Part shown: piece after piece, positions 54,897-63,239 of the stretch
Layout: each line of letters begins with the position of its first letter
Position numbering within the stretch: position 1 is the stretch's first letter
DNA from: Pandoraea iniqua
GTDB taxonomy: Bacteria; Pseudomonadota; Gammaproteobacteria; Burkholderiales; Burkholderiaceae
NCBI RefSeq assembly: GCF_902459685.1
Contig: NZ_CABPSF010000007.1
Location: forward strand, 1-64,000
Direction: 5' to 3'
DNA length: 64,000 bases
Translations under genes and position numbers: made by a program
The notes under the pieces: model-generated
Database searches by the model: none
Told to the model about the DNA's origin: nothing
Seen by the model: the letters and a program-made list of their open reading frames with translations, nothing else

Positions 54897-54938
54897 TGTA
54901 ATATATTGCTTGACAGCGAAAATTGCATGCTCTAATTT
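54897..54938 (+). promoter_or_regulatory. promoter of the rightward box arm with degenerate BoxR site
   Basis: TGTA-N6-TGCT (54897-54910) is a two-mismatch version of TGCA-N6-TGCA. It abuts TTGACA (54910-54915), followed after 17 bases by TAATTT (54933-54938). The remaining part of the 250-base gap (54939-55119) is leader without clear structure, ending in AGGAG at 55109-55113. Confidence 0.6.
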
Positions 54939-55119
54939 TCACCATGCGTCGATAAAAAAGCAAACACGGGCCGTCGCCCGGCCTGATCGGCGTCAAACCC
55001 GGTGTACGGAAGATCGTCAGAACAAGACAGTGCGAGCCGCCGCCATGCCATCGCCCGATGGTGTTCGCCGAAGCGAAAAAGCGGTCAGCTTGCCATTGCG
55101 TCATCCCCAGGAGACATGG

Positions 55120-55590
55120 ATGGATGTGCCCCAATTTCAGGCGCTGATCGCCGACCTTACGCGACAGCTCGACGGCCGTGCGCTCGACGCCGGCCTCGCC
55201 GACTGGCTCAACACCCATTACGGTGCCGATTCCGAAGGCTTCGCGGCCCTCACCGCTGCCTGCCAGACCGGCGTTGCCGACGGCTGGCTGTGCAATCGCG
55301 AAGGCGGCGGCATCCGTTATGGCCGTGTGATCAAGCCCACCCCCGATACCCATGGTTTTTCCGTCGATGTGGTCGACATGGCCGATCTGGCCGGTCCGCA
55401 CCATACGCATCCGAATGGCGAAATCGATCTGATCATGCCGCTCACGCCCGGCGCGACCTTCGACGGGCATCCGGCCGGCTGGTGCGTCTACGGCCCCGGC
55501 ACGGCGCATCGCCCGACCGTGGCACAGGGTCGCGCGCTGGTGCTGTATCTCCTGCCCCAAGGGGCCATCGAATTTACCCGCAGCGCCTGA
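55120..55590 (+). CDS. DUF4863 family protein, box-cluster associated
   Basis: 156 residues, cupin-like: RYGRVIKPTPDTHGFSVDVVDMADLAGPHHTHPNGEIDLIMPL with HHTHPNGE resembling a metal-binding cupin motif, then GTAHRPTV. DUF4863 proteins are common in benzoate clusters and include p-hydroxylaminobenzoate lyases; the role here is not proven. ATG 55120 with AGGAG six bases before. First gene of the rightward arm. Confidence 0.8.
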   Translation: MDVPQFQALIADLTRQLDGRALDAGLADWLNTHYGADSEGFAALTAACQTGVADGWLCNREGGGIRYGRVIKPTPDTHGFSVDVVDMADLAGPHHTHPNGEIDLIMPLTPGATFDGHPAGWCVYGPGTAHRPTVAQGRALVLYLLPQGAIEFTRSA

Positions 55591-55663
55591 CGCCCGATTC
55601 TGCGGTGGCTGCGTGACAACGCGGCCACCCGGCGCACGCGCGCTTGCTCACCGAGTCTTTGCC

Positions 55664-57241
55664 ATGAGTACGCCTGTCTTGCTGGAAAACTACGTCGCGG
55701 GCCAATGGGTCGCCGGTCGCGGTGAAGGGACTGCCCTCACCGATCCCGTCACCGGCGACACCCTCGCCCGTGTGTCGAGCGACGGACTGGATCTCGACGC
55801 CGCCTTCACCTTCGCACGCGATACCGCCGGGCCTGCGCTGCGGGCGCTGTCGTTCGCCGAGCGCGCGCAACGGCTGTCGCAGATCGTCACCACGTTGCAG
55901 GCGAATCGCGACGACTACTACGCGATTGCCACGGCCAACTCGGGCACCGTCGCCACCGATTCTGCCGTCGACATCGACGGGGCCATCTACACGCTGTCGA
56001 CCTACGCCAAGCTGGGCGCCGCACTCGGCGACGCGCATACGCTGCTCGACGGCGCTGCGACGCCGCTCGCGAAAGATGGCTCGTTTGCCGTGCGCCATCT
56101 CTTGCGTCCGACGCCGGGCGTCGCGCTCTTCATCAACGCCTTCAACTTCCCGGCGTGGGGGTTGTGGGAGAAAGCTGCCGCAGCGCTACTCGCCGGCGTG
56201 CCCGTGATCGTGAAGCCTGCGACGTCCACCGCATGGCTCACGCAGCGCATGGTGGCCGATGTCGTCGCCGCCAACGTGCTGCCCGCAGGCAGCCTCTCGG
56301 TGATTTGCGGCAGCGCCGCCGGACTGCTCGATCGTATTGGTCCGTTCGACGTGGTGTCGTTCACCGGGTCGGCAGCCACGGCCGCCACGTTGCGCGCGAA
56401 CCCGGCGTTCACCGAGCGCTCGGCACGTATCAACGTCGAAGCCGACAGTCTGAACAGCGCCCTGCTGCTGCCCGATGCCGCGCCCGGCACCGCTGCGTTC
56501 GATCAGTTCGTGCGCGAAGTGGCCCGCGAGATGACCGTCAAGTCCGGACAGAAATGCACCGCCATTCGCCGCGCATTGGTGCCGGTGGAACACTTCGATG
56601 CGGCAGCGGCAGCGATTGCCGAGCGGCTGGCGAAGACCGTCGTGGGCAATCCGCGCAACGACACCGTGCGGATGGGCTCGTTAGTGAGCCTGTCGCAAAA
56701 GCGCGCCGTGTTGGAAGGCATTGCCGATCTGCAAGCCGAAGCGGAAACGCTTTATGACGGCAATCGCGATGCCACGTTCGTCGATGCCACCGCGGATAGC
56801 GCCTGCGTCGCCCCGGTACTGCTCGGCCTGCGCGATGGCGCGTCGGGGCGGCGTGTGCACAACACGGAAGTCTTCGGGCCGGTGGCCACACTCGTCGGCT
56901 ATCGCGATGTCGACGAGGCGGTCGCACTGGCCAAACGCGGTCAGGGCTCGCTCGTCGTGTCGCTGTTCAGCAACGACGCACTCGCCATGCGCGCACCCGC
57001 CGTTGCACTGGCCGATGCCCATGGTCGCGTGCATGCCGTCGATCCGTCGGTCGCCAAGACGCAGACCGGTCACGGCAACGTCATGCCGCAGTCGTTGCAT
57101 GGCGGCCCGGGCCGCGCCGGCGGCGGTGAAGAACTGGGCGGGCTGCGGGCGCTGCGTTTCTATCACGTGCGCTCGGCAATCCAAGGCCCCGCAGCGTTGG
57201 TCGAATCCCTGACGGCGGATGCCGTTGAATTACCGAAGTAG
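55664..57241 (+). CDS. boxD: 3,4-dehydroadipyl-CoA semialdehyde dehydrogenase BoxD
   Basis: 525 residues. ALDH superfamily, PaaZ/BoxD branch: FINAFNFPAWGLWEKAAAALLAGVPVIVKPATSTAW (about 150-185), FTGSAATAATLR, base Glu in RINVEADSLNSALL, nucleophile Cys in TVKSGQKCTAIRRALVP near 296. Oxidises the BoxC product with NADP+. ATG at 55664 matches the family N-terminus LLENYVAGQW. 73 bases after the DUF4863 gene. Confidence 0.95.
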   Translation: MSTPVLLENYVAGQWVAGRGEGTALTDPVTGDTLARVSSDGLDLDAAFTFARDTAGPALRALSFAERAQRLSQIVTTLQANRDDYYAIATANSGTVATDSAVDIDGAIYTLSTYAKLGAALGDAHTLLDGAATPLAKDGSFAVRHLLRPTPGVALFINAFNFPAWGLWEKAAAALLAGVPVIVKPATSTAWLTQRMVADVVAANVLPAGSLSVICGSAAGLLDRIGPFDVVSFTGSAATAATLRANPAFTERSARINVEADSLNSALLLPDAAPGTAAFDQFVREVAREMTVKSGQKCTAIRRALVPVEHFDAAAAAIAERLAKTVVGNPRNDTVRMGSLVSLSQKRAVLEGIADLQAEAETLYDGNRDATFVDATADSACVAPVLLGLRDGASGRRVHNTEVFGPVATLVGYRDVDEAVALAKRGQGSLVVSLFSNDALAMRAPAVALADAHGRVHAVDPSVAKTQTGHGNVMPQSLHGGPGRAGGGEELGGLRALRFYHVRSAIQGPAALVESLTADAVELPK

Positions 57242-57369
57242 TCGCCGTTATCAATGCCAAGCAGTCCTAAGCCATAACAAGCAGCCGAAAGCAGTCGAAA
57301 AAAGTCGCAAGCCGTCGTAGTCAAGGTGTTTCATACAGGCGCCGTCAGAGCGCCGAAGAGAACCAACGC

Positions 57370-57394
57370 CACGTGCGCGTTGCCCTCGCACGTG
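57370..57394 (+). other. hairpin before the benzoate-CoA ligase gene
   Basis: CACGTGCG (57370-57377), loop CGTTGCCCT, CGCACGTG (57387-57394). Lies 25 bases before the ligase ribosome site GGAGG. The gap also holds a GGCGC/GCGCC hairpin (57341-57357) and several AAGCAGTC-like repeats (57257-57310). Likely intercistronic mRNA structure. Confidence 0.65.
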
Positions 57395-57428
57395 TGCAGG
57401 GCACGCGCGGCGATCCACCGGAGGCAAC

Positions 57429-59003
57429 ATGGAAGCCGTACTCACCCCACCGCCGGCGAACTTCAACTTCGCCGCGCACCTTGAAGCGCTCAATCGCGCT
57501 CGCGCCGCCAAGACGGCGTATCTCGACGACACACAATCGCTCACCTATGGCGAGCTTGCCGAGCGTAGCCGGCGCTTTGCGACGGGACTCGCACGCGCAG
57601 GCGTGCATCGGGAAGAACGCATCCTGCTCGTGATGCTCGACACCATCGACCTGCCCGTCGCCTTTCTCGGCGCGCTGTATGCCGGTGTGGTGCCCGTTGT
57701 CGTCAACACGCTGCTCACGGCCGACGATTACGCGTACATGATCGCGCACAGCAAGGCGCAACTCGTGATCGCCTCGGGCGCGTTGATGCCCACCGTGCAG
57801 GCCGCACTCGACAAGACCGGCGCGCCGCCGCCGTGTGTGGTGTCTCAGCCCGTGGCCGTCGCCGATGCTGCCGACGCCGCACAACAGACCCCGCCCGTCA
57901 CGTTCGACGCGCTCATCGACGGGCCGCCCAGTGCCGTGCCCGCCGACACCGCCGGCGACGACATTGCGTTCTGGCTGTATTCCTCAGGTTCCACCGGCAA
58001 GCCCAAGGGCACCGTGCACACGCACGCGAACCTGTACTGGACGGTGGAAACCTACGGCCGCAACGTGCTCGGCATTCGCGAAGAGGACGTGGTCTTTTCG
58101 GCCGCGAAACTGTTCTTCGCCTACGGGCTGGGCAACGCCCTCACGTTCCCGCTGTCCGTCGGCGCAACGGTGTTGCTGATGGCCGAGCGCCCGACCGCCG
58201 AAGCGGTGGCGCAGCGCCTGAAACAGCATCGCCCGACGATCTTCTACGGCGTGCCCACGCTCTACGCGAACCTGCTCGCGTCGCCGCACCTGCCGGCCCG
58301 CGCAGACGTCGCGCTGCGCCTGTGCACGTCGGCAGGCGAAGCGTTGCCGCGCGAAATCGGCGAGCGCTTCACCGCGCATTTCGGCGCAGAGATTCTCGAT
58401 GGTATCGGCTCGACTGAAATGCTGCACATCTTCCTGTCGAATCGTGCGGGGCAAGTGGCCTACGGCACGACGGGTGAAGCGGTGCCCGGCTATTCGGTGG
58501 AACTGCGCGACGAGAACGGCCAGCCCGTGCCCGACGGCGAGATCGGCGACCTGTACATCAAGGGGCCAAGTGCGGCGCTGATGTACTGGTGCAATCGCGA
58601 GAAATCGCGCGCCACGTTCCTCGGTGACTGGCTCAAGAGCGGCGACAAGTACCAGCGTCTGCCCAATGGGTATTACGTCTATGCCGGGCGCAGTGACGAT
58701 ATGCTCAAGGTCAGCGGCCAATATGTCTCGCCCATCGAAGTCGAGATGGTGCTCATGCAGCACGACGCAGTACTCGAAGCGGGTGTGGTCGGCCGCGACG
58801 ACAACGGTCTGACAAAGACGCAGGCGTTTGTCGTACTCAAGCCCGGTGTCGTGGCCGATGACGAGATGGCAACGACGCTCAAGGCGTTCGTCAAGGCGCG
58901 TCTGGCGCCGCATAAATACCCTCGCGAGCTGGTGTTCGTCGACGATCTGCCGAAGACGGCGACGGGCAAGGTCCAGCGCTTCAAACTGCGCGAGTTGCTA
59001 TAG
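57429..59003 (+). CDS. bclA: benzoate-CoA ligase
   Basis: 524 residues. Adenylate-forming enzyme: P-loop YSSGSTGKPKGTVHTH (about 182-197), GEALPREIGERF, GIGSTEMLHIFLSN as in benzoate/aminobenzoate-CoA ligases, hinge Asp in GRSDDMLKVSGQYVSP, and catalytic Lys in LPKTATGKVQRFKLREL. Activates benzoate to benzoyl-CoA, the inducer of BoxR and substrate of BoxB. GGAGG before ATG 57429. Confidence 0.95.
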   Translation: MEAVLTPPPANFNFAAHLEALNRARAAKTAYLDDTQSLTYGELAERSRRFATGLARAGVHREERILLVMLDTIDLPVAFLGALYAGVVPVVVNTLLTADDYAYMIAHSKAQLVIASGALMPTVQAALDKTGAPPPCVVSQPVAVADAADAAQQTPPVTFDALIDGPPSAVPADTAGDDIAFWLYSSGSTGKPKGTVHTHANLYWTVETYGRNVLGIREEDVVFSAAKLFFAYGLGNALTFPLSVGATVLLMAERPTAEAVAQRLKQHRPTIFYGVPTLYANLLASPHLPARADVALRLCTSAGEALPREIGERFTAHFGAEILDGIGSTEMLHIFLSNRAGQVAYGTTGEAVPGYSVELRDENGQPVPDGEIGDLYIKGPSAALMYWCNREKSRATFLGDWLKSGDKYQRLPNGYYVYAGRSDDMLKVSGQYVSPIEVEMVLMQHDAVLEAGVVGRDDNGLTKTQAFVVLKPGVVADDEMATTLKAFVKARLAPHKYPRELVFVDDLPKTATGKVQRFKLRELL

Positions 59004-59017
59004 GAGAAGACGAGACG

Positions 59018-59857
59018 ATGTCGGACGTACAGTTCGCCCGGATCGAGACGGCCTCGCACGGGCCGCTCTCGCTGGAATACCGGTGGCTCAATCGTGAGCG
59101 CACCGACGCGCCATTGCTGGTCTTTCTGCACGAAGGGCTGGGGTCGGTCGCGATGTGGAAAGACTGGCCGCAGCAGTTGTGCGATGCGGGCGGCTATCGT
59201 GGCCTCGTGTTTTCGCGCAACGGCTACGGCCGCTCGACGCCGCGCCCGCATGACGAGAAGTGGCCGGTCGACTTCATGCACAAGCAGGCGCGCGAAGTGT
59301 TGCCTGCGTTTCTCGATGCGGTCGGTGTCGGCCCTGAAGCCGCCGGGCGCGTGTGGCTCGTGGGCCATAGCGACGGTGGTTCGATTGCGTTGCTGTTCTC
59401 GGCCGCGTTCCCCGACCGGCTGGCAGGGGCGGTCGTACTGGCACCGCATCTGTTCGTGGAAGACGTGTCGGTCGAGAGTATTGCCAAGACGAAAACGGTG
59501 TTCGAGACGACCGATCTGCGCACCAAGCTCGCGCGCTATCACGACGATGTGGAGAGCGCCTTCTGGGGCTGGAACGATATCTGGTTGAACCCGGCGTTTC
59601 GCGAATGGAATCTCGTCGGTGCAGTGGCGAGTATCGAGAAGCCGCTGCTCGCGGTTCAGGGCGAAGACGACGAGTACGGCACGATGGCGCAGATGGACAG
59701 CATTGCCGCCAACGTGTCGCATGCGAAAGTGGTGAAGCTGCCCGACTGCGGACACTCCCCCCATCGCGATGCCCCCGAGGCACTCGCGCAAGCCATCGTG
59801 TCGTTCATCGATGGCGGCGGTGCGCTCGAAGCGTCAGGCGATCAGCGCGCCGCTTGA
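59018..59857 (+). CDS. alpha/beta hydrolase of the box cluster
   Basis: 279 residues. Oxyanion motif HEGLGS (near 38), nucleophile GHSDGGS (Ser near 118), acid in QGEDDEYG, His in DCGHSPHRDAP. Starts 14 bases after the ligase stop. Such hydrolases recur beside bcl/box genes and may salvage CoA esters or lactones formed from the reactive epoxide; activity unproven. Confidence 0.85.
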   Translation: MSDVQFARIETASHGPLSLEYRWLNRERTDAPLLVFLHEGLGSVAMWKDWPQQLCDAGGYRGLVFSRNGYGRSTPRPHDEKWPVDFMHKQAREVLPAFLDAVGVGPEAAGRVWLVGHSDGGSIALLFSAAFPDRLAGAVVLAPHLFVEDVSVESIAKTKTVFETTDLRTKLARYHDDVESAFWGWNDIWLNPAFREWNLVGAVASIEKPLLAVQGEDDEYGTMAQMDSIAANVSHAKVVKLPDCGHSPHRDAPEALAQAIVSFIDGGGALEASGDQRAA

Positions 59858-59900
59858 TTCACGATTCGCAGATTCACGGATTCACCGCGCCGGGGCGGGC

Positions 59901-60614
59901 TCAACGCTCCGGCGCAATCGCCATATCTTCGATGGCGCGATACACCAGCGCCTTGGCATCTTCGATGGACGGCGTGCGGCGCACCAGCCCCGCAAAGCGC
60001 TGATCGACCAGCAGCGCAGCCAGACCATGCACATACGCCCAGCCCGCCGCCATCGTGACGGCACGCTCGGCATCCAACTCTCCCCACCACTCGTTATTGC
60101 CCTGCGCATCCACTACCGGCGCGGGATCGAGCACGCCTGAGAGCAAGCGCATGGAGTTGCGGCGCGCGTCTTGCAACGATGTCCGTTCCAGATCGAGTAA
60201 TTCGTTGCGCGACATCAGACGGAACATGTCCGGATTCGCCACCGCGAAATCGATGTACGCATGCGCGACCGCCTTGCGACGCGCCGGGCCGGGCGTAGCT
60301 TCGCTGGCGCGCGCCGACATCGCCGCCGCCAGCCGCCGATGCCCATCCGCCACGAGTTCGCTCAACACCCCCGCCGTATCGCCGAAGTGATGCTGCGGCG
60401 CGGTGTGCGAAACCCCCGCCTCGCGCGCAATCGAGCGCAACGTCAGCCCGCGCAGGCCATCGCGCTTGAGCACCGTCTCGGCGGCCTGCAAGAGCGCTTC
60501 GGGCAAACCGCCGTGATGGTACGGACGCACTTTCGCGCCACGGCCGGCACGCGGTGCCCGGGCGGTTTCATCGGCGGCCTTGTCGGCAGGCTTGCCGGGG
60601 GATTTGTCTGTCAT
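59901..60614 (-). CDS. TetR family transcriptional regulator (WHG-type)
   Basis: 237 residues. After a 25-residue charged leader comes the HTH: HHGGLPEALLQAAETVLKRDGLRGLTLRSIAREAGVSHTAPQHHFGDTAGVLSELV. The C-terminal half has AMEW-like WAYVHGLAALLVD typical of the WHG group. Divergent from the FAD monooxygenase, with paired palindromes between. Confidence 0.9.
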   Translation of the reverse strand: MTDKSPGKPADKAADETARAPRAGRGAKVRPYHHGGLPEALLQAAETVLKRDGLRGLTLRSIAREAGVSHTAPQHHFGDTAGVLSELVADGHRRLAAAMSARASEATPGPARRKAVAHAYIDFAVANPDMFRLMSRNELLDLERTSLQDARRNSMRLLSGVLDPAPVVDAQGNNEWWGELDAERAVTMAAGWAYVHGLAALLVDQRFAGLVRRTPSIEDAKALVYRAIEDMAIAPER

Positions 60615-60623
60615 ACCTGAGGT

Positions 60624-60695
60624 CAATGTTTCCAACGGAAAAATATGTTGACGGCAATCGGGAGTCTCGTCAAAATCTTTCCACTGGAAACATTG
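60624..60695. promoter_or_regulatory. twin TetR-type operators
   Basis: TTTCC-AAC-GGAAA (60629-60641) and TTTCC-ACT-GGAAA (60678-60690). The outer flanks also match as mirror images: CAATGTTTCC (60624-60633) and GGAAACATTG (60686-60695). Placed between the TetR and monooxygenase starts, one near each gene, so one repressor can shut both. Confidence 0.85.
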
Positions 60696-60759
60696 ATGCA
60701 GGGATGGCGACCGCCGTCCCGTCGATGTCCGGAACGACTTATCCGAACGAGAGGCATTC

Positions 60760-62010
60760 ATGAAGGCAAACGTATTGATCTCCGGCGCTGGCGTGAGCGG
60801 TCTGGCGCTGGCGTATTGGCTCGACCGAGCGGGCTTCGCCACCACGGTGGTCGAGCGCGCGCCCGAACTGCGCCGGGGCGGTCAGGCGGTCGACATTCGT
60901 GGCGTTGCGCTCGATGTAGTCGAAGCGATGGGATTGCTGGGGCAGGCAAAGGCGTTGCGCACGCAACTCAAAGGCATGTCGATGCTGGACGCGCAGGGCA
61001 ACGAGCTCGATCGCTCCGAAGAGCGGACCTTCAGCGGCGGCCGGATCAATATCGGCGACATCGAGGTCTTCCGTGACGATCTCTGCGAGCTGCTGGCGGG
61101 TGCACTGGGCGAGGACGTCGAGTGGCTTTACGACGACAGCATTCGTGCCATCGACGATCAGGGCGATCGGGTCGTGGTGAGTTTCGAGAAAGGTGCATCG
61201 CGCACCTTCGATCTGGTGATTGGCGCCGACGGCACCTATTCCAACGTGCGCCGCCTGTGCTTCGACGACGAGGCGTCAGTCGTGCGGCCGTTGAACATGG
61301 TGCTGGCCCTGTTCTCCACGCCCAACCTGATCGATCTGAAGGACTGGCAACTGGGCCATCGCGAGGGCGGCGTGGGGTACATCATCTACCCGAGTCTCGA
61401 TCAGGATTCGTTGCGTATCGGCGTGGGCTTCGAGGCCCCCGCTCCGGCGTTACCGCGTAACGACATGGCCGCGCAGAAGCGCCTCGTCACGGCGCATTGC
61501 GAACACTTGGGCGGCGACATCCCCGCGTTGATCGCAGCTATGCAGACCACCGACGAGTTCTATTACAACGAACTGGCGCAGATACGCATGGCGTCGTGGT
61601 CGAAGGGACGTGTGGCGCTCGCCGGAGATGCAGCGCATTGCGCCTCGCCATTCTCTGGACAGGGCACCAGCCTTGCGCTGGTCGGTGCCGCCGTGCTGGC
61701 GTATTCGCTGGCGCAACACTGGCCGAATCCGGCGCATGCGTTTGCCGAGTACGAAGGGCGCATGCGGCCCTACGTCGATCTCAATCAGGCGCTCGTCGAT
61801 TTGCGGCGCAACGGCCCCGCCCCCGATGAGCAGATGGACGCCGCCAAGAACGGCATCCACATCAGCGATCTGCTCGGCGATTTGTTAGCCGGATCAGATC
61901 ACACGCACGCTTGGCTTGCCCGGCCGCATGGCACCGACGATACCGGCTTCGGCGAAACCGTCGGCGCGGAACACGGCGAGCACATCGTCGACCGCGCCCG
62001 GGGCGCATGA
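60760..62010 (+). CDS. FAD-dependent monooxygenase (TetX-like) with antisense-derived tail
   Basis: 416 residues. FAD motifs: LISGAGVSGLALAYWLDRAG (5-24), DLVIGADGTYSNVRR near 155, and RVALAGDAAHCASPFSGQGTSLAL near 285. Class A flavoprotein hydroxylase of the FAD_binding_3 type; substrate unknown, but the TetX-like group can inactivate drugs. The last 39 codons overlap selD on the opposite strand, and that tail (from about residue 378) looks non-native, as if the original stop was lost. Confidence 0.88.
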   Translation: MKANVLISGAGVSGLALAYWLDRAGFATTVVERAPELRRGGQAVDIRGVALDVVEAMGLLGQAKALRTQLKGMSMLDAQGNELDRSEERTFSGGRINIGDIEVFRDDLCELLAGALGEDVEWLYDDSIRAIDDQGDRVVVSFEKGASRTFDLVIGADGTYSNVRRLCFDDEASVVRPLNMVLALFSTPNLIDLKDWQLGHREGGVGYIIYPSLDQDSLRIGVGFEAPAPALPRNDMAAQKRLVTAHCEHLGGDIPALIAAMQTTDEFYYNELAQIRMASWSKGRVALAGDAAHCASPFSGQGTSLALVGAAVLAYSLAQHWPNPAHAFAEYEGRMRPYVDLNQALVDLRRNGPAPDEQMDAAKNGIHISDLLGDLLAGSDHTHAWLARPHGTDDTGFGETVGAEHGEHIVDRARGA

Positions 62011-63006
62011 CACCAGCAGCCCGCCCGCCGTCTGCGGGTCGCACAGCAGGTCGCGATCCCGGTCGGTGAGGCGCTCGCCCAGTTCCACGGCGCTGCCGTA
62101 CGACGCCCAGTTGCGACCCGACGCACCCGTGATGCAGCCCTTGTCGGCCAGTTCGCGCACGCCATCGAACAGCGGCACGTCGGACATGCGCAGATACGCC
62201 GCGAGGTTGGCGCCACGGCACATTTCCAACGTGTGTCCCAGCAAGCCGAAGCCCGTCACGTCGGTGAGCGCGTGCACGCCCGGCAGTGCGGCCAGTGCCG
62301 GGCCGACACGATTCAGACGCGTGGTCGCATCGATCATGCTGCGATAGCCGTCAGCGTCGAGCAGGCCCTTCTTGAGCGCCGCCGACATCACGCCGACGCC
62401 GAGCGGCTTGCCCAGCACCAGCACGTCGCCCGCCTGCGCGTCGGCATTGCGCTTGATGCGTTTCGGATGCACCACGCCCATCGCCGCCAGCCCGTAGATC
62501 GGTTCCACCGAGTCGATGCTGTGACCGCCCGCAATCGGGATACCGGCTTCGGCGCACACCGATTCGCCACCGCGCAGAATGTCGCGGATCGTCTCGCGCG
62601 GCAGCACGTTGATCGGCATGCCGACAATCGCCAGCGCGAAGATCGGCTTACCGCCCATGGCGTAGATATCGGAGAGCGCGTTGGTCGCGGCGATGCGGCC
62701 GAAGTCAAACGGATCGTCGACGATCGGCATGAAGAAATCGGTCGTGGCGATGATCGCCTGCTCGTCGTTCAACTGATAGACCGCCGCGTCGTCCGAGGTC
62801 TCGGTGCCCACCAGCAGGGCGGCCGGCATCGGCATGGGCGACTCGTTGCGTGCGAGCAGTTCCGAGAGCACGCCCGGCGCGATCTTGCAGCCGCAGCCGC
62901 CACCGTGCGAGAGCGAAGTCAATCGCGGGACGGCAGGCGTCGTCTGCGGAGCGGCTTGCGAAGCGGGCTGTGAAGCATCCACCTGAGTGGCATCGTGTGC
63001 GGTCAT
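61894..63006 (-). CDS. selD: selenide, water dikinase (selenophosphate synthase)
   Basis: 370 residues. Makes selenophosphate from selenide and ATP. The glycine-rich loop SHGGGCGCK carries the catalytic position as Cys, not selenocysteine. Further signatures: TTDFFMPIVDDPFDFGRIAATNALSDIYAMGG and CDPQTAGGLLVS. Compared with E. coli SelD there is a 25-residue Ala/Thr/Gln-rich N-terminal extension. The start is uncertain (63006 or 63033, neither with a ribosome site). Its 3' end overlaps the monooxygenase gene by 117 bases. selA, selB and tRNA-Sec are not in the window. Confidence 0.95.
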   Translation of the reverse strand: MTAHDATQVDASQPASQAAPQTTPAVPRLTSLSHGGGCGCKIAPGVLSELLARNESPMPMPAALLVGTETSDDAAVYQLNDEQAIIATTDFFMPIVDDPFDFGRIAATNALSDIYAMGGKPIFALAIVGMPINVLPRETIRDILRGGESVCAEAGIPIAGGHSIDSVEPIYGLAAMGVVHPKRIKRNADAQAGDVLVLGKPLGVGVMSAALKKGLLDADGYRSMIDATTRLNRVGPALAALPGVHALTDVTGFGLLGHTLEMCRGANLAAYLRMSDVPLFDGVRELADKGCITGASGRNWASYGSAVELGERLTDRDRDLLCDPQTAGGLLVSCAPGAVDDVLAVFRADGFAEAGIVGAMRPGKPSVRVI

Positions 63007-63239
63007 GGTCGTTGGCGTTGGATTGGGTAGCATTCGTGGCGCTCGTGGCGCGCGGAAGGGATGTGCGGCATGTCTGTTTCAGACTACGTACATACCCTGC
63101 GGTGCAATGACGACAGTTTGCCAAAAGTCGACGTATTATGGAGCAGCTTTCGCCCGATGGCCCGTGCTATGGCGTCGCCGGTCGAACGACATCCCAACCA
63201 CCATGCGCCGTGGGCGCTGATTCTGACGGGGATTCCATC

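Noticed and set aside
63007-63033. SelD as a selenocysteine-containing enzyme needing recoding
   Set aside because: The catalytic position is a plain Cys codon; no in-frame TGA is present in the loop.
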